A stretch of 64,000 nt of DNA from Aurelia coerulea (taxonomy: Eukaryota > Cnidaria > Scyphozoa > Semaeostomeae > Ulmaridae): NCBI GenBank assembly GCA_039566865.1, contig CM076943.1, forward strand, positions 19,254,501 through 19,318,500, given 5' to 3'. Both the position numbers and the translations under genes were made by a program. Positions 23,991 through 37,600 of the stretch are shown piece after piece. Below the pieces are notes generated by a model. That model ran no database searches. It was not told the origin of the DNA and worked only from the letters and a program-made list of their open reading frames with translations. How positions within the stretch are numbered: position 1 is the first letter of the stretch; each line of letters opens with the position of its first letter.

Positions 23991-24593
23991 GGCGATGTCA
24001 GTAAGATGAGTTTTAAGATATATTTTATCATGTCCACACACATATCTTCAGCTTGGTCACACAGCTGCGCGTCCAGAGGTCTCGACCTGCTGATGCTTTT
24101 CGCGCCTTGTTCGCCTCGTGCCCAGGTCTCTGCATCGAGCCACACAACAGCCAAGGGATCGACGTCAAATATCATATGGATTGGATGTATCTTGTTGTGT
24201 GCAATCCGTTCTCTATTGTTGACGCTTGTATTTTCGTGTTTTTGTGGTGACTCTTGTAAAGATGACGAACAAAACAAAACAAGGCATGGTTATTGTTATC
24301 CCGTTGTCCTTCTTATTCTCTGTCTACATGTCTTTTTATCACTATCCATTATGACGCATCTTTGTTTATATTTCCATATTAGGGCCTTTCATCAGATCAT
24401 GTTAGCCCCACTGTACCAGAGGGCTACAGTATTTCTTCGCTAATTGCATTGCTGCATGCATTACAGATTACAGTTGGACTTCAAGTTCGATGTTTTATCC
24501 CTATATATCTTTGAGCACTCGAATCTGTACACCTAACTCTGAGCCCTTAAATGTCTGTTATTGTTGCAAAAGGCAAGAAAAGAGTAAGTCTTC
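23991..24593. other. Spacer with overlapping open frames on both strands
   Basis: 24006-24443 (+) and 23972-24277 (-) are open for 145 and 101 codons, but neither looks like a known protein. It may be decayed retroelement sequence. Confidence 0.25.
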
Positions 24594-24602
24594 ATTTTGA
24601 CC

Positions 24603-24774
24603 ATAGGCGTAGGAAATAGGGGGGCTAGGGGGGCTGCAGCCCCCCCGATGTCAGAAAAATTTTGCACAAATCAACCATAATCGGGCAGAAATCCACCTCA
24701 AGTCGGGCAAAATTTCTTCAAACAATAGATTTTTTGTCGGGCAGCCCCCCTAAATTTTATCTTCCCCTACGCCG
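24603..24774. mobile_element. 172-bp MITE with GGCGTAGG ends, copy 1
   Basis: ATAGGCGTAGG and CCTACGCCG ends, with duplication ATTTTGACC at 24594-24602 and 24775-24783. A related copy is at 26881-27044 in opposite orientation. Confidence 0.7.
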
Positions 24775-25076
24775 ATTTTGACCAGATTTTATCATTTTGA
24801 GGTCTCTATAATACCGCGTATCATATTACTCGTTTAGGTACTTGACTTGAGTGATGAAAGTTGTCATGGGCATGGAGCCTCTATGAAACTCAAAAGAAAC
24901 TCTTCAGTACGGAAATTTGATAATTTTCAAAACTTTTTTAGAAGTACTGGCCTAGATTATTAGTTTCTTATAAAAGACAATACGTGCAGCAGTTTGTTTT
25001 GTTGTATTTATCCCTAAAATAATGGGATTGCTGCTTTTGTTGTAAACGATATTTTTTTTATTTTGACCATTGACAT

Positions 25077-25105
25077 GACGTCTCTAATCAGTTGACGTAT
25101 GACGT
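25077..25105 (+). promoter_or_regulatory. Three TGACGT half-sites upstream of the PDGF/VEGF-like gene
   Basis: TGACGT occurs at 25077-25082, 25093-25098 and 25100-25105, about 170-200 bp before the start codon. Such CRE/ATF half-sites often cluster in animal promoters. TGACGTCA-like strings also occur inside MITEs elsewhere here, so this is suggestive only. Confidence 0.25.
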
Positions 25106-25273
25106 GCTTGAGTTACGCTGACCTTCCTGTTTCAAAGTACGCAATGTAATGTAACCCTGGCATTTCACCAAGCAAACAGAACCAGACAAGGGAGGAAACA
25201 AGCAAAGAGCAAACAATCACGCTTATCACCTTATCGGTACTCAAACACCAGAAAATTTGCAGTTATACGCAAA

Positions 25274-25618
25274 ATGAAGACAATAATATCATTAACAGCC
25301 GTTTTATTAATCGTATTTGTTTGCGAGAGTGCAGCTGGTTCAAAGAGGCCAACAAACATTCGTCGAAAACTGAACTCAAATGGCAGATCTGTGGCGGGTC
25401 GGCGATTGGTGCCCCTTGATTTCAGTCGGCGGCGGCCTTCCTGGCTGAGGAAAAGACTAGAGAAGAATAAACGCAAGAAACATCGCAGCAAGAATACACC
25501 AAAACAGGCGAAGGCAACAAAGAAGAAAGATGGCAAATCAACGCTCGTTGACATCCAGTCATCGCCACAAGCACTGCAGGCGCCTAATAAGAGAGAACTG
25601 AAGAAAAATGAGCGATAT
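25274..25618 (+). CDS. PDGF/VEGF-like exon 1: signal peptide and basic region
   Basis: ATG at 25274 starts MKTIISLTAVLLIVFVCESA, a clear signal peptide with likely cleavage around residue 22. About 90 residues follow that are very rich in Arg and Lys (for example RKRLEKNKRKKHRSK), a candidate heparin-binding or furin-processed propeptide. The donor GTGAGT starts at 25619, phase 0. Confidence 0.85.
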
Positions 25619-28600
25619 GTGAGTATTGTTGTACCTACCTATCCTCAGACCAAAGGGAAGGGGCCTATCTATTTCTGTAGGGGTTCTGAGTAAATCAGTA
25701 ACAAGTAAGATAAAACCCCGGGGGGGGTACTTCCATTATGGCCTAACAGGGGGGTCCAGTCGGTTTGAGGGTCTTGCGAAATGGCTACCAAATGGCCCTA
25801 TCTGCCAAACATATACTACCAATTGGGGGTATTCCAAGATTCTTGGTCAGTTATAAGATTTCAACTCAGTAGGCTCCTCCGCACGGCAATCTGATCGTTG
25901 CAGCAGTAATTATCATTGAATTCTGAAGTTTTTTTGCTTTGTTCAATAAGTTTTTCAATAGAAAATTTTGAAAAACTGCAGAAAATTTTTGCTACCAGAC
26001 GCTACCATATGGCTCAATTTTTGATCCACGAACTACCATTTGGGGGTTTCAATAAAGAGATACTACCATTTGAGGGAATTTTTCAAGATTTTTGCTTTGG
26101 CCCTCTTTAACCCTGACTGGACCCCCCTGTCAGGCCACAATTGGAGTACCCCCCCTGGGGATAAAACCGTCCAGTATTGGAATTTCAAAGTACACATTCT
26201 ATTCAGTGTAAAGGCCTTGTTTGAATAGAAAGCTATTATGTTGAAACAGGAATTAAAGGATTTGATCTGGTTTGGTGAGTGTTTGGTGGTTCTTTATTCT
26301 TCTCGAGGGAAGAAGGGATTATCAACTGATTTTAAATTCTAATAATATTCTACTCAAAAACAGAACGAGATATTTTATAGCGTTAAGATAATAGTAATAA
26401 TTTATTTATTTATTTACATTTGGTGGTGTGGGCTTCAATAGTTTTAAAGAAAACTAATAAATACCAACTATCTACAACACGAAGTAAAGAGGCTAAGATT
26501 AGCATGATGCTCATCACAACAATCTGGGGCTGAACTGCCAGTCCAGTGCCCTTAAAATTCTTAACAATGCTTTTTGAGCCTTTCCATTGTCTGTACCACT
26601 GTACCTTCCAAGTAGTATGATGCAAACAAGGATATGCAGGAATTGACACCTTTTGGTTAGATTTCCTCGAGCAAGGCAGTAGTGGAGCGTTTCTCCTTGC
26701 AGAGTGTTTCTCCACAGAGACCCGGGGAATTTGTCACCCCCTACCCTCGTAGATTTATGATGATGAGTCCCTTGTATCCCTGTGGTGAACCTTGCTCAAC
26801 AGGGACTCATGGAGACTCATAGTGAAACCATGAAAAAGATGACCTTGTAATGTGCATTCATCAGTCAAATCATCAGCGTAGGGGGAGATAAAATTTGGGG
26901 GGCTGCCAACAAAAAATCCATTGTCTAAGAATTTTTTGCCCGACTGGAGGCGGATTTCTGCCCGATTATGGCGGATTTTTGCAAAATTTTCTGACGTATT
27001 GGGGCTGCAGCCCCCCCCCCAGCCCCCTGTCTCCTACACCTATGAGTCAAATTATCATGGAATAACGACTTCAAATCTCAAATTACGGCTTCTATAATCT
27101 CAAATCTCATCTGAATGTTATCAGTTGTTCAATTGAATCAGAAGTTCCGAACAAATTTACCATCACCGTTGTAGTATGGTCAGGTTTTTCAGAGGTAATA
27201 TTATGAGTCTCTGTTGACGGAGTGCCATCATTAAGTCAAATAGCACAGGGAGACAAGAGACTTCAGGTCATAAGTCTACTACCCAAACCACCCCCCCCAC
27301 AATGAAAAAGTGGCCCTTGTAGCCTCCTTTGCAATTGCAAAATTAGGATTCTAACGAATAGAGAGGGGGACTCATTAGAGAGCAGGGCTTATTCACAAAA
27401 TGAAATGACAAGGATGCAGATGATAGCTTTTTAGTTCTTTTACACCATAATTTGCGGATTGAACATACAATTTTACGGTTCAAGTACATAAATTTGGCAC
27501 AGTTTTATCTCAAATTATATCTTCAAAATTAACATCTTGCCTGGCTCAATAAATGGGAAATCTTTGGTAACCACTGGAATTTGATATACTAAGTGGAGGG
27601 GCTTAATAGAGAAGGGGGTGCTTATTTAAAATTTTGGCTCAGAGGGGAGGGGCTTATTAGAGAGGAGTGCTTAATAGAGCTCTTACGGACGCGAGTTTCT
27701 TTAATTCTTTATGAAAATAACCATGAAAAACATTTTTCTTTGTCCATTCATGTTGAGCTTTAGGAAATTTGATCCATTTTTGTTATCCTTTTCAGAGTTT
27801 TGAAGCAATGATTGTTTTTGCTTGCTTATAGTGTCACTATGCTTTTAGCTCTGAAAAACAGGAAACAGAAAGAGTAATTTCCAAAAAATCCTAGAATCTG
27901 ATTCAGACTGCATTTACACAATGCTTGCACATTTTGAAAAACGTTGATAAATTTGACAGATATGCCTTCCCTTCACACGAAAATGGCACATTTTTTGCCA
28001 GCAGATTTTGAAACGGATATCTTTGAAAACGGTATCGTGTGAACGCAAGCTCAAATTTTGTTTGCTACTGTCAAATTTTTCACCGTTTTCAAAATGTGCT
28101 GGCATCATGGGAACGCAGTCTCGGGCTTAAATCGGTCATTAGTGTATGATTTATTGTAGCCTGTGTGGAGCCTTTAGTCCTCCTCAATCCATAGCCTCAA
28201 CTCCACCTCCTCAATTCCTTATAGGAGGAGCTGAGGCTGTTTGCAGGCTACGTTTATTGTCACCTGTTAAAAGTAGATCTTTTTATGCACCCTGTGCAAT
28301 ATAAGATGTATGAGATTTTGATATTTGGCCTGATAGTATTTGTCAGATGATCATGCATGCCACCTCAACAGTCCTCCTCTGGGAAAGTGTCTACACTTTA
28401 GGATTGCTGAGGCTGCACGCACGCAGGCTAAGGATCATGGGTGTTATAAATTAACTTTTCTTTGTACTGTAGTTTGATCCTAAAATTCTGGAAAAGCTGA
28501 ATAGAATACACAGCATGCAAGATGTGATCAGAGAATTCCAACCAAAAGGCTTCCATATAAAGAAAGAGAGAAAATTTGTGCGAAAAGTGTCAAATGACAA

Positions 28601-31600
28601 GACACTAGGTTAGTATTCAGTTGCAATATGTTGCAATTATACAGCAAATTCAATTTAACATCAATCTTCAACCTAGGGGAGTAAATGCCATGCATACAGA
28701 AATGGGGTGCCAATTTTTGGGTGAGTTTTTCAAGCAAAAATATATTTTAGTTTATCATTTTTAGTACGATCGCACATCGCCATGAATTTGGGGGAACATT
28801 CTCGGAAACATCATATACTGTATATGAGTATCATCTTTAAAGATACTTTTTCACAGCGTAATAGTTTTGATTTAAGACATTAATTTTGGTGATTGTAGTT
28901 TCTCAATTCTAGAATAGCAAAAAGCTTTGAAATTCTTCTTGACTTGAAATTTTTCTTCACTGCTATGAAGCTACCTCAATTGTTTGGGAAGAAGGTCCAA
29001 GGAACGAGGAGGCTCTTCAGGGAAGTTCTGACAGTGCAGCGGTTTGATAACTAATATTGCCATGAAAATAAGGCTGTTTACTTTTTGTCACTTGGTATTT
29101 TTTTCAAAGATCTCTGTTTAAGATTATGAAGAGTCTGGCCAGGTACTGTAAAAGTGGGTGAATCGAGCTTCAGAGGATAAAATCCTAACAGACGAAGATC
29201 TGCAACTGCAGGGGTAAAATGGCTGGGCTGGGGTCAAATGAGTACTGCGTGTTGCAGGAACATGGTAGATCATGAATTTCTTCATGTAGTCTTTGTAATG
29301 CCAACTGGTGCTGTTTTGAGCAGTTGCAGCCAAAGAAACTATTTCTCAAGCCTCTGCCCGGTATAGCTATTCAAGTTAGTAAACGTGTTTCTGATGCATC
29401 CTATGGTCATTCCCAAAGTTTATCAGTGACGATTCTTGGTTGTAGGATTAACTGGTCCAGTAGGCCCTGCTGGTGTCAGTGGCCTTCAAGGTAGTACGAG
29501 TGATGGAAAAAGTGGTATGCCTGGCAGGCCTGGGCCTAACTACGTTTTTGAATCAAAGGTAGAAGATGTTGTCTATTTCGGTGACAGAAAAGTGATGGAT
29601 CCAGCTCCTGGTGAGTGTGTTGGTCTCTTTTTAACGGTCAATTTCCTCGATGTATACCCGAACAGGGTGTCCCAAAAAAATTGTTCGACATTTGATTAAA
29701 TTTAAAAAAATATCGAAATACTGAACGGGCTCCATAGTAAGATAACCATATTGCTGAGATTTTAAATTAATTTTAGACACCAGAAACCCCAGAAACCAGT
29801 GGTGTAGAGCTGGGGGGGGCTCAGGGGGGCTCAGCCCCCCTAGTTATTTTTTCCGTAATTTTGGGGGGGCTTTAGCCCCCCTAGTTATTCTAAAGAAATT
29901 TTGATTTTCTTAATTTGTTTATTATGACCAAAATGACAGAACAAGGTACAGTATATATTCTTAGAAGAAATCCTGGTTTTTGGTTTGCACCAAGATGAAG
30001 CTCTTATCTTCCTTGATGTTTATAAGCATAAATGGGCCTCTTGTACATCTATGGGATGCCACTAACGTTACATCAAAATGGCTTCAGAAACACAAAAGTG
30101 CAAATGACAATAGAACACAGAAGTGCAAACAGACATCATAAGTGGCAAGGCGATGGGGGTATGGGGTGCCCCCCACTTGTTTCGAAAAATGGTCCTCGAT
30201 ATTCCTTTAACACGGAAGAGAAACGTGGTATGGGTTCGGTGAGAATTTTTCCGTGAAATGCCAACATAGGGCTCAAATCTTTAAAAAGGTCGGTGTAAAA
30301 TTCTATTGCAGTTTTCTTTGAAATAAATGGCTTGGAAGGAACTTAGGGTTTTTTGCTGTAAATCTGCCGTGGCAATTTATTGATATCTTGATTACTTTCA
30401 ATATGTCGGCATTTATTAAATTTGAGGCTATGACGTCATCAAATTTCTAAATCCTAAACTAGAAGAGCTACCGATTTCTGCTTGCCACCATATTGTAGAC
30501 CTTCATAAACTATGGTTTCTTTGGAGGTTATATAATGTTTCCTCTATTAGTTTAGGATTTACGAGTGTTTAAATTTTTTCAAAATTTTCCATGAATTTTT
30601 TCAAAAATAGTGAAATTGCCGCCATTTTGAAAAAAATCAAGATAGCAAAAAATGTCCACGGCAGATTTACAGCAAAGTACCATAAGTTTCTTCAAGCAAT
30701 CTAATTCAAAGAAAACTGCAAAAGAATTTTACACCGACCTTTTTAAAGATTTGAAAGATTTGAGCCCTATGCTTGAAATGCCAAATGCTAGAAGGAGATT
30801 ACATAATTGAACTGTGTTGTCAAAGCTTCCATTTTAGCACTGGTAAATGTGGAGTCAGATGCCTTCTGAGCCAAAGAAAAGGATGTTTCTTCAAAAATTT
30901 TCTTGGTGCTCTGATTTGTAGGATATAACTGTCAGTTGTCACAAAACTATCAAGGTTTTCTTGTTGCTAATGGCAAACATGATATTGGGAGATGCATTCT
31001 AAGCCAAAGTAAAGGATGTTTCTTCTAAAATTTTCTCCGTGCTCCGATTTATAGGATAACTGTCACAAAACTATCAAGGCTTCCTCGCTGCTAATGGCAA
31101 GCATGATATAATGGGAGATGCATTCTACACCAAAGTAAAAGGCGTGGCCCCAACAAATTTCCTGATGCCACCTCTCTACCTGAGCCCCCCTAGTTATTAA
31201 TCTAGATCTACACCACTGCCAGAAACTAGCAATATTCACGGAGTCAAACTTTCGAATATAAATTTTGTGCAAAAGCTGAAACCAGACGCCCTTAAATGCA
31301 TATTTTGTGAAAGTAGAATCTCGTTTATTCAAAGCAAATCAAGTGGAATTTCAAAAGCACTTTCGATAAAATTGCTTCCTGTTACATTGAATCAAGGTTA
31401 TGGATGCTTGGAGGAATCCTGTTCAGCACAATTTGGAATTGCTCCGTCTCTCATTGATTAAGTTTTCATTCCATATTTTTATATACATACTTCCATTCTG
31501 AAGTAAATTTTCGCAACTGTTACAAGAATTAAAATAACTTTGGAAGTCCCTTTTGGTTTGCCTCTGATATCGACGAGAGGTAAAACATTGGACAGTCTTC

Positions 31601-34600
31601 TTTTACCTCGATTTTAGGACATCTTTTAGAAAAAAAAGTCAGTTAGGGGTGTCTGGTTTGAGCTTTCACACAAGCTTGAACTTCAAAAGCTTGTAACTCC
31701 GTGAATTCTTAGTGGATTTGCAAGATTCTGGCGTCTAAAATTAACATAGAATCTTAGGAATAGGGGGGAATAGGCTTATCTAACCAGCATATGAGTCAAA
31801 TCTTTCAATAGGGCACAGGGAAACCCGCAAATCTTCCAATTTCACGCTTATAAGCCAATGATATAGTCGTATTCCGATCACATGACTGAAAATAGGGCTT
31901 TCGAGATACTTTTAGAGTACCTTTACGAAAATAAAAATGGATATTCGAGTTATAAAGATACAGAGCTGGTTTTACCACGAATCGATTCGAGAGGCCCCAC
32001 TCCACATTTGTTTTTCTGCATTTGGTTAAAATCTCATCAGGGATCGGCGTTGCATCGAATTTCATTCCTTCGAAAATTGACCCATGTTCAGGAATTCTTC
32101 AGGAACGCTACAAATAAGATATATCTTTCAAAATTTCACATGTTACGTTAATTATGTCCAGGAATAACATGAAAATATTTATTTGTGTGATTTTCGAAAA
32201 TCCTAGACGAATTAAGTTATTTGCTGCGAAGAAAGCTAATGGGCAGCCCGCAGCAGAATCGCAGTAATCGGCATTAAATCTTCGCAATAATAACCAGCGG
32301 ATACCTTGACGAATAACTTCACCACAAATCCAATTTCTTTCCACCATTTTATCATCGATAATTTCGATAAAATGTGATAAGACTTTACAACCTCTGCAGC
32401 AAACCGTCCAACCACCGTCGATTCAAAGTTATCTTGTTGCAAACACCTTGGAAGTCTTGCAAAACTTGCATAAAACGAAAGGTTTTGCAAGACTTAGGTC
32501 TCCCATATGACACAGCAAAATGAAAACTTTGAGAATAGCTTGCACACTCCTGGAGGCATGCAAAATAAAGAGAAAATAAAACATTTCTCAAAGATTGCAA
32601 TTTTTTTTTGTCACATCAGAAAAGTATATAATTTGTGTAAAGAAATTTCCCCTGCAATCTATTCTCAAAGGTGTACAATCTATTATCAAAGCATGGGTAG
32701 TTAGACACTGCTGGTGTGCTTCTATGGAGGAGCGCTGGATGATATGTATCTGCGGGGGAAATTTTTTGTAGTACTGCGGAGGAGATATCGAAATCTCCTC
32801 CGCAGTACTATAAAAATTTCCCCCGCAGTACTATAAAAAATTTCCCTCGCAGATATCTCCTCCGCAGTACTATAAAAAATGTCCCCCGCAGATACATATT
32901 ATCCAGCTCTTCTCCATAGAAGCACACCAGCAGTGTCTAACTACCCATGATCAAAGGTATCAATTTGCTGTGTGATATGGGAGACCTGAGCCTTGCAAAA
33001 CCTTTTGTTTTATGCAAGCTTTCCTGGTGTTTGCAACAAGAAAACTTTCAATTGACGGAGGTTGTAAAGTCTTATCACATTTTATCGAAATTATCGATGA
33101 TAAAATGGTGGAAAGAAATTGGATTTGTGGTGAAGTTATTCGTTGATGTATCCGCTGGTTATTATTGTGAAAAAGAGTGATTTAATGCTGATTACTGCGA
33201 TTCTGCTGCGGGTGAAGGTAGGCCCATTAGCTTTCTTCGCGGCAAATAGCTTTAATTCGCGTAGGATTTTCGAAAATCACACAACCAAATATTTTCATGT
33301 TATTCCTGGACATAATTCGCGTAACATGTGAAATTTTGAAAGATATATCTTATTTGTAGCGTTCCTGAAGAATTCCTGAACATAGGCCAATTTTCGAAGG
33401 AATGAAATTCGATGTAACGCCGATCCCTGATGAGATTTTAACCAAATGCAGAAAAACAAATGTGGAGTGGGGCCGCTCGAATCGATTCGTGGTAAAACCA
33501 GCTCTGTACCTTTATTACTCGAATATCCATTTTTGTTTTCGTGAAGGTACTCGAGAAGTTATCTCGAAAGCCTTACTTTCAGTCATGTGATCGGAATACG
33601 ACGACATCATTGGCTTATAAGCGTGAAATTGGAAGATTTGCGGGTTTCCCTGTGCCCTTTTGAAAGATTTGACTCGTATGCTTATCTAACCACGAGCCTG
33701 TACATTTTATCGTTGATTTTTAGCATTTAATCAAACGTCGAACAATTTTCTGGGACACCCTGTATGATATCATCTTATTCTTCATTCATTTATTATACAT
33801 TATTATACACCAAAAAATCCCTTCAGCAGAAAACTTAAGATGTTCATAATTCCACCCAGGGAGTCATATTTGAGTTGAATTCAGCTACTCAAACGTATTT
33901 TGAGGTGTTTTTAAATTCTTGCAACGTAGACAGCTCCCTGATTGTAGTAGTGATTTCGTTCCAAGCTTTTCGACCAGAAAGCTTTTCTTTGCGTACATAA
34001 GATTATATCTCGGAATTTGAATATCCGTGTAGTTTCTTGTTCCATAACTTGAGTACGTATTTCTTGTTTAATATCTATCTCAACGGCTTTCAGGGCAGAT
34101 CTCCAAGTTTATATCCAAGTTTATATCTTGGCGCGAATATCCAAGTTTATGAGTACAGACAAAATAATGTTGATGATGAATACTTTTGTCATGTCACAGT
34201 TCAGCTATTGTCCTCTGATCTGGATGTTTCATGACAGACGTATAAATAATAAAGTAAATAAGATTCACGAACGAGCTCTACGGATCGCATACAAAGATAG
34301 TCAGTCTTGTTTTGAATCTCTTTTAGATAGGAATAAATCTGTGTCTCTTCACCAGAAAAATCTGCAATTGTTGTTGGTTGAAATTTTTAAAACTAGGGCA
34401 AGTCTAAACCCAAATTTCATGCAAGATATCTTTGTTGAAAGAACGGACAATTATAATTTAAGAAGTGGGAGTACTCTCCAGTTGCCAAAAGCCAGAAGAA
34501 CAACATACGGAATCGAATCTGCATCGTTTTTAGGACAACGGCTTTGGCATGCATTGCCTGAAAGTTTAAAACAATCAGAAAATCTTACAATATTCAAAAG

Positions 34601-37600
34601 AAAAATAACAAACTGGAAACTAGACTGTAACTGTCGACTTTGCAAAACATACCGGGTGTCCCAAAATGATGTATTATTGTTTGATTGCTTGTATGTCCAT
34701 AACCAATGAACCGATTTTCAAAAACTTTGTTTTATTTGATTGCCTAAAGTCTAAATTGGATGGTAAGATGTTGGTTGTCGTTTTCCCAGTTTTTGAAAAT
34801 TGGTTCATCGGTTATGGACATATAAGCAATCAAATGATAATACATCATTTTGGGACACCCGGTATATTGCAGATTTGGGGTATCTATAGTTGATTTCATA
34901 ATTTTCTTCTGTGTATGGCATTATGTAAATAGGTAAATAGTTGGCCTTAATTAGTTGTAGTTAGCTATTTTTTTCCTGTTGCCAACTGTAAATAAATCAT
35001 TTATCATTATCATCATTATTATTTTCTATTCATCATCATATGTAGGCCATCGCTTTATTCATCATTTCATAGGTCATACTTGAGTTGATCCTTTCTCTTG
35101 TTCCGCTTATGCCTGGTTCCCTCACTGCTCAATTTGGATAGTGTCTTTGAACGATCAGCTCATGGTCCTTTTTACAGTTCGGTTCATCTTTTTTAACATT
35201 TGTGGCTTGTTTGGTTTTGTTCATGAATTGATTAACTGTGCATTTTCCCTATTGTTTGCAGTCGCTAATCACAGAAGACTTAGCTGTCAATAAAAGAGCA
35301 GATCCCATTATAACATTTTGCAACCTTGTTTTCAGAAGTAGAGGGGAAGGCAATACATTTTTCGTTTATCTATGGTGTAAATGAATCACATAATACTAGA
35401 CTTAATCTTCGGACTTCCCTTTTTATTTCAAATTCTGGTACCTAGGCAGGTGATTAACTGTGCATTTTCCCTATTGTTTGCAGTCGCTAATCACAGAAGA
35501 CTTAGCTGTCAATAAAAGAGCAGATCCCATTATAACATTTTGCAACCTTGTTTTCAGAAGTAGAGGGGAAGGCAATACATTTTTCGTTTATCTATGGTGT
35601 AAATGAATCACATAATACTAGGCTTAATCTTCGGACTTCCCTTTTTATTTCAAATTCTGGTACCTAGGCAGGATAGCTTTAGTTCTATGGCAGGTTGTTG
35701 GTGGCATTATTCTAAAGTTCTTCTCTTCCATCATTAATGGCTCATAAATTTTCTTTTCAGCTGATGTTACCAAGACGGGCTGTGCACTTACCAATAAACA
35801 AGAATCCTTAAATGCACTAGGAACATTTTATCTCCCAAACTGCGTCTTTGTTAAGAGGTGCAGTGGCTGTTGTACATTTGGTCAAGAATGCATCCCAGTT
35901 GAAAACAAAAAGAAGACCATTGATGTCTTTCAATATATCACAGGTAACATTCGTACATCTGGTTATTTATTCTGTATCCGTACGATGAAATGCTACTGTG
36001 GGGTCCCAAAAGCAGTATCTGAGTTTGAAAATTCTGAGGTCAAGGATTTTTGTTAAATAGCTGACGTAAATTTTGGTATTTCACTTTTAATTTTTGGTAA
36101 ATTAGTTGCATCACAGTTAATCAGCAAGTATAGAATTTCCATTGAGCCCCAAAACCAGACCTTTCATTAGAGAAGAGCTAACGATTCAAATGGTGAGAAA
36201 GATCTTAATAAGTACTGGTTGTCGCAAAACATTGTGCCCCGTTTGCCTAAAATTTGCACAGATGTTCAAATATATTTTGCTGCCATCCCCGTAAAGATCC
36301 GTTGAAAAATGATGGAGCCATGACCCTCAGAAGTCCAAATTTGCCTGATGACTGAAACCAGGGGTCGGCCATTTTGTCTTACTATTTTGCAGTGATTAAT
36401 AGCTTCACGTGAGGAAAGAAATAATTTCTGCGAGGTCAGAAATAATGGAGCTCTCTGACGATTATCGGAATTTTCACGAGAGTTATGACATTGGAGGCTG
36501 CTGTTTCATATTCTATCCATGAAGCTATTTATCGCTGCAAAATAGTAAGACAAAATGGCCGACGGCTGGTTTCAGTCATCGAGCAAATTTGGTCTCCTGA
36601 AGGTCATAGCTCCATCATTTTTCAACGGATTCTTATGGGGATGGTAGCAAACTTTAATTGAATATCAGAAGAGCAACATTATGCAAAAGTTTGGAGAGAA
36701 TCTCTTGCCGTTTTGTCGCAGTCTTCGTGCAAACGGGGCACAATTTTTTGGGACACCCTGCAGATTCTATAGATGTACTTATTTGCCATCTTCGATCAAA
36801 TGGTCGATGTTTTATGATAGGTTAAGATTTTAGTGTTTCCCGCGCAATAAAGAGATGATTGTTATAAAGCTTCCTCTAGAATTTTTTCTCGAAGTGGATT
36901 TTAGCGCATTTTGGCTATTTTGAGAAAAAACTTCTGCATCGAATTTCGTCAGAGCTTCGTACCATGTCCGTAGAGGTAGACACGGCTGCTGACGGGAATG
37001 TTACTATTTCCAAGTTTTCTATCAACTTCATCGTGACTTCACAAGGATATGGCGCATAATTTCGCACAATATCATCGCTTTTAGGAATCTGCATGAAAAA
37101 CTGACTGAGGACAATGGAGAATGGCGAAAAATTCATTTTATAAGGTTTATGCAGGGTGTGGCTGGATAATTTTGGCCAGTAAGTGTATACTTGGTTAAAA
37201 TTTCGGATGTTTGGTCCCAAGTTCAAGTTATGCATTTTTGAATGGCTCGTAAATGTTTGGGTATATGATTATTTTGGAAATTTATGAATTTTATGGTGTG
37301 ATTTCACAAGTCAACATGGCACACCACCGATTGAAGTTACCCCCTCCCCCGGGTATTGCTATTAGAATTCTGTAATACGTGACTTGAAAATGTTTTTTCC
37401 AAATGACTTTCCATAAAAGCAATGAATCTGTGAACGGTTTTCACCAAAAATATTATTTCCTGCGAAATATGTGAGTTAAGAACTTGAATAAAGTAGCCCT
37501 CTGGTTCATAATATTTTCTCTTAGTCCATTGCAATTTCATTTTAACACATCTTTGCTTTTAGGCAAAGGATTTAGTTATGTGAAAAAGACGTTTACTGAA

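Larger units (their letters stand above)
29663..33762. mobile_element. Outer 4.1-kb element with CAGGGTGTCCC ends, interrupted by nested insertions
   Basis: CAGGGTGTCCCAAAAAAATT-GTTCGACATTTGATTAAAT at the left matches the inverse of TTTAATCAAACGTCGAACAA-TTTTCTGGGACACCCTG at the right. Lies in intron 3 of the PDGF/VEGF-like gene. Its own sequence is split by the elements at 29797-31218 and 31787-33681. Confidence 0.65.

Noticed and set aside
31882..33590. Several 60-90 codon frames on both strands
   Set aside because: They mirror each other across the 1.9-kb foldback, so they come from palindromic DNA rather than genes.
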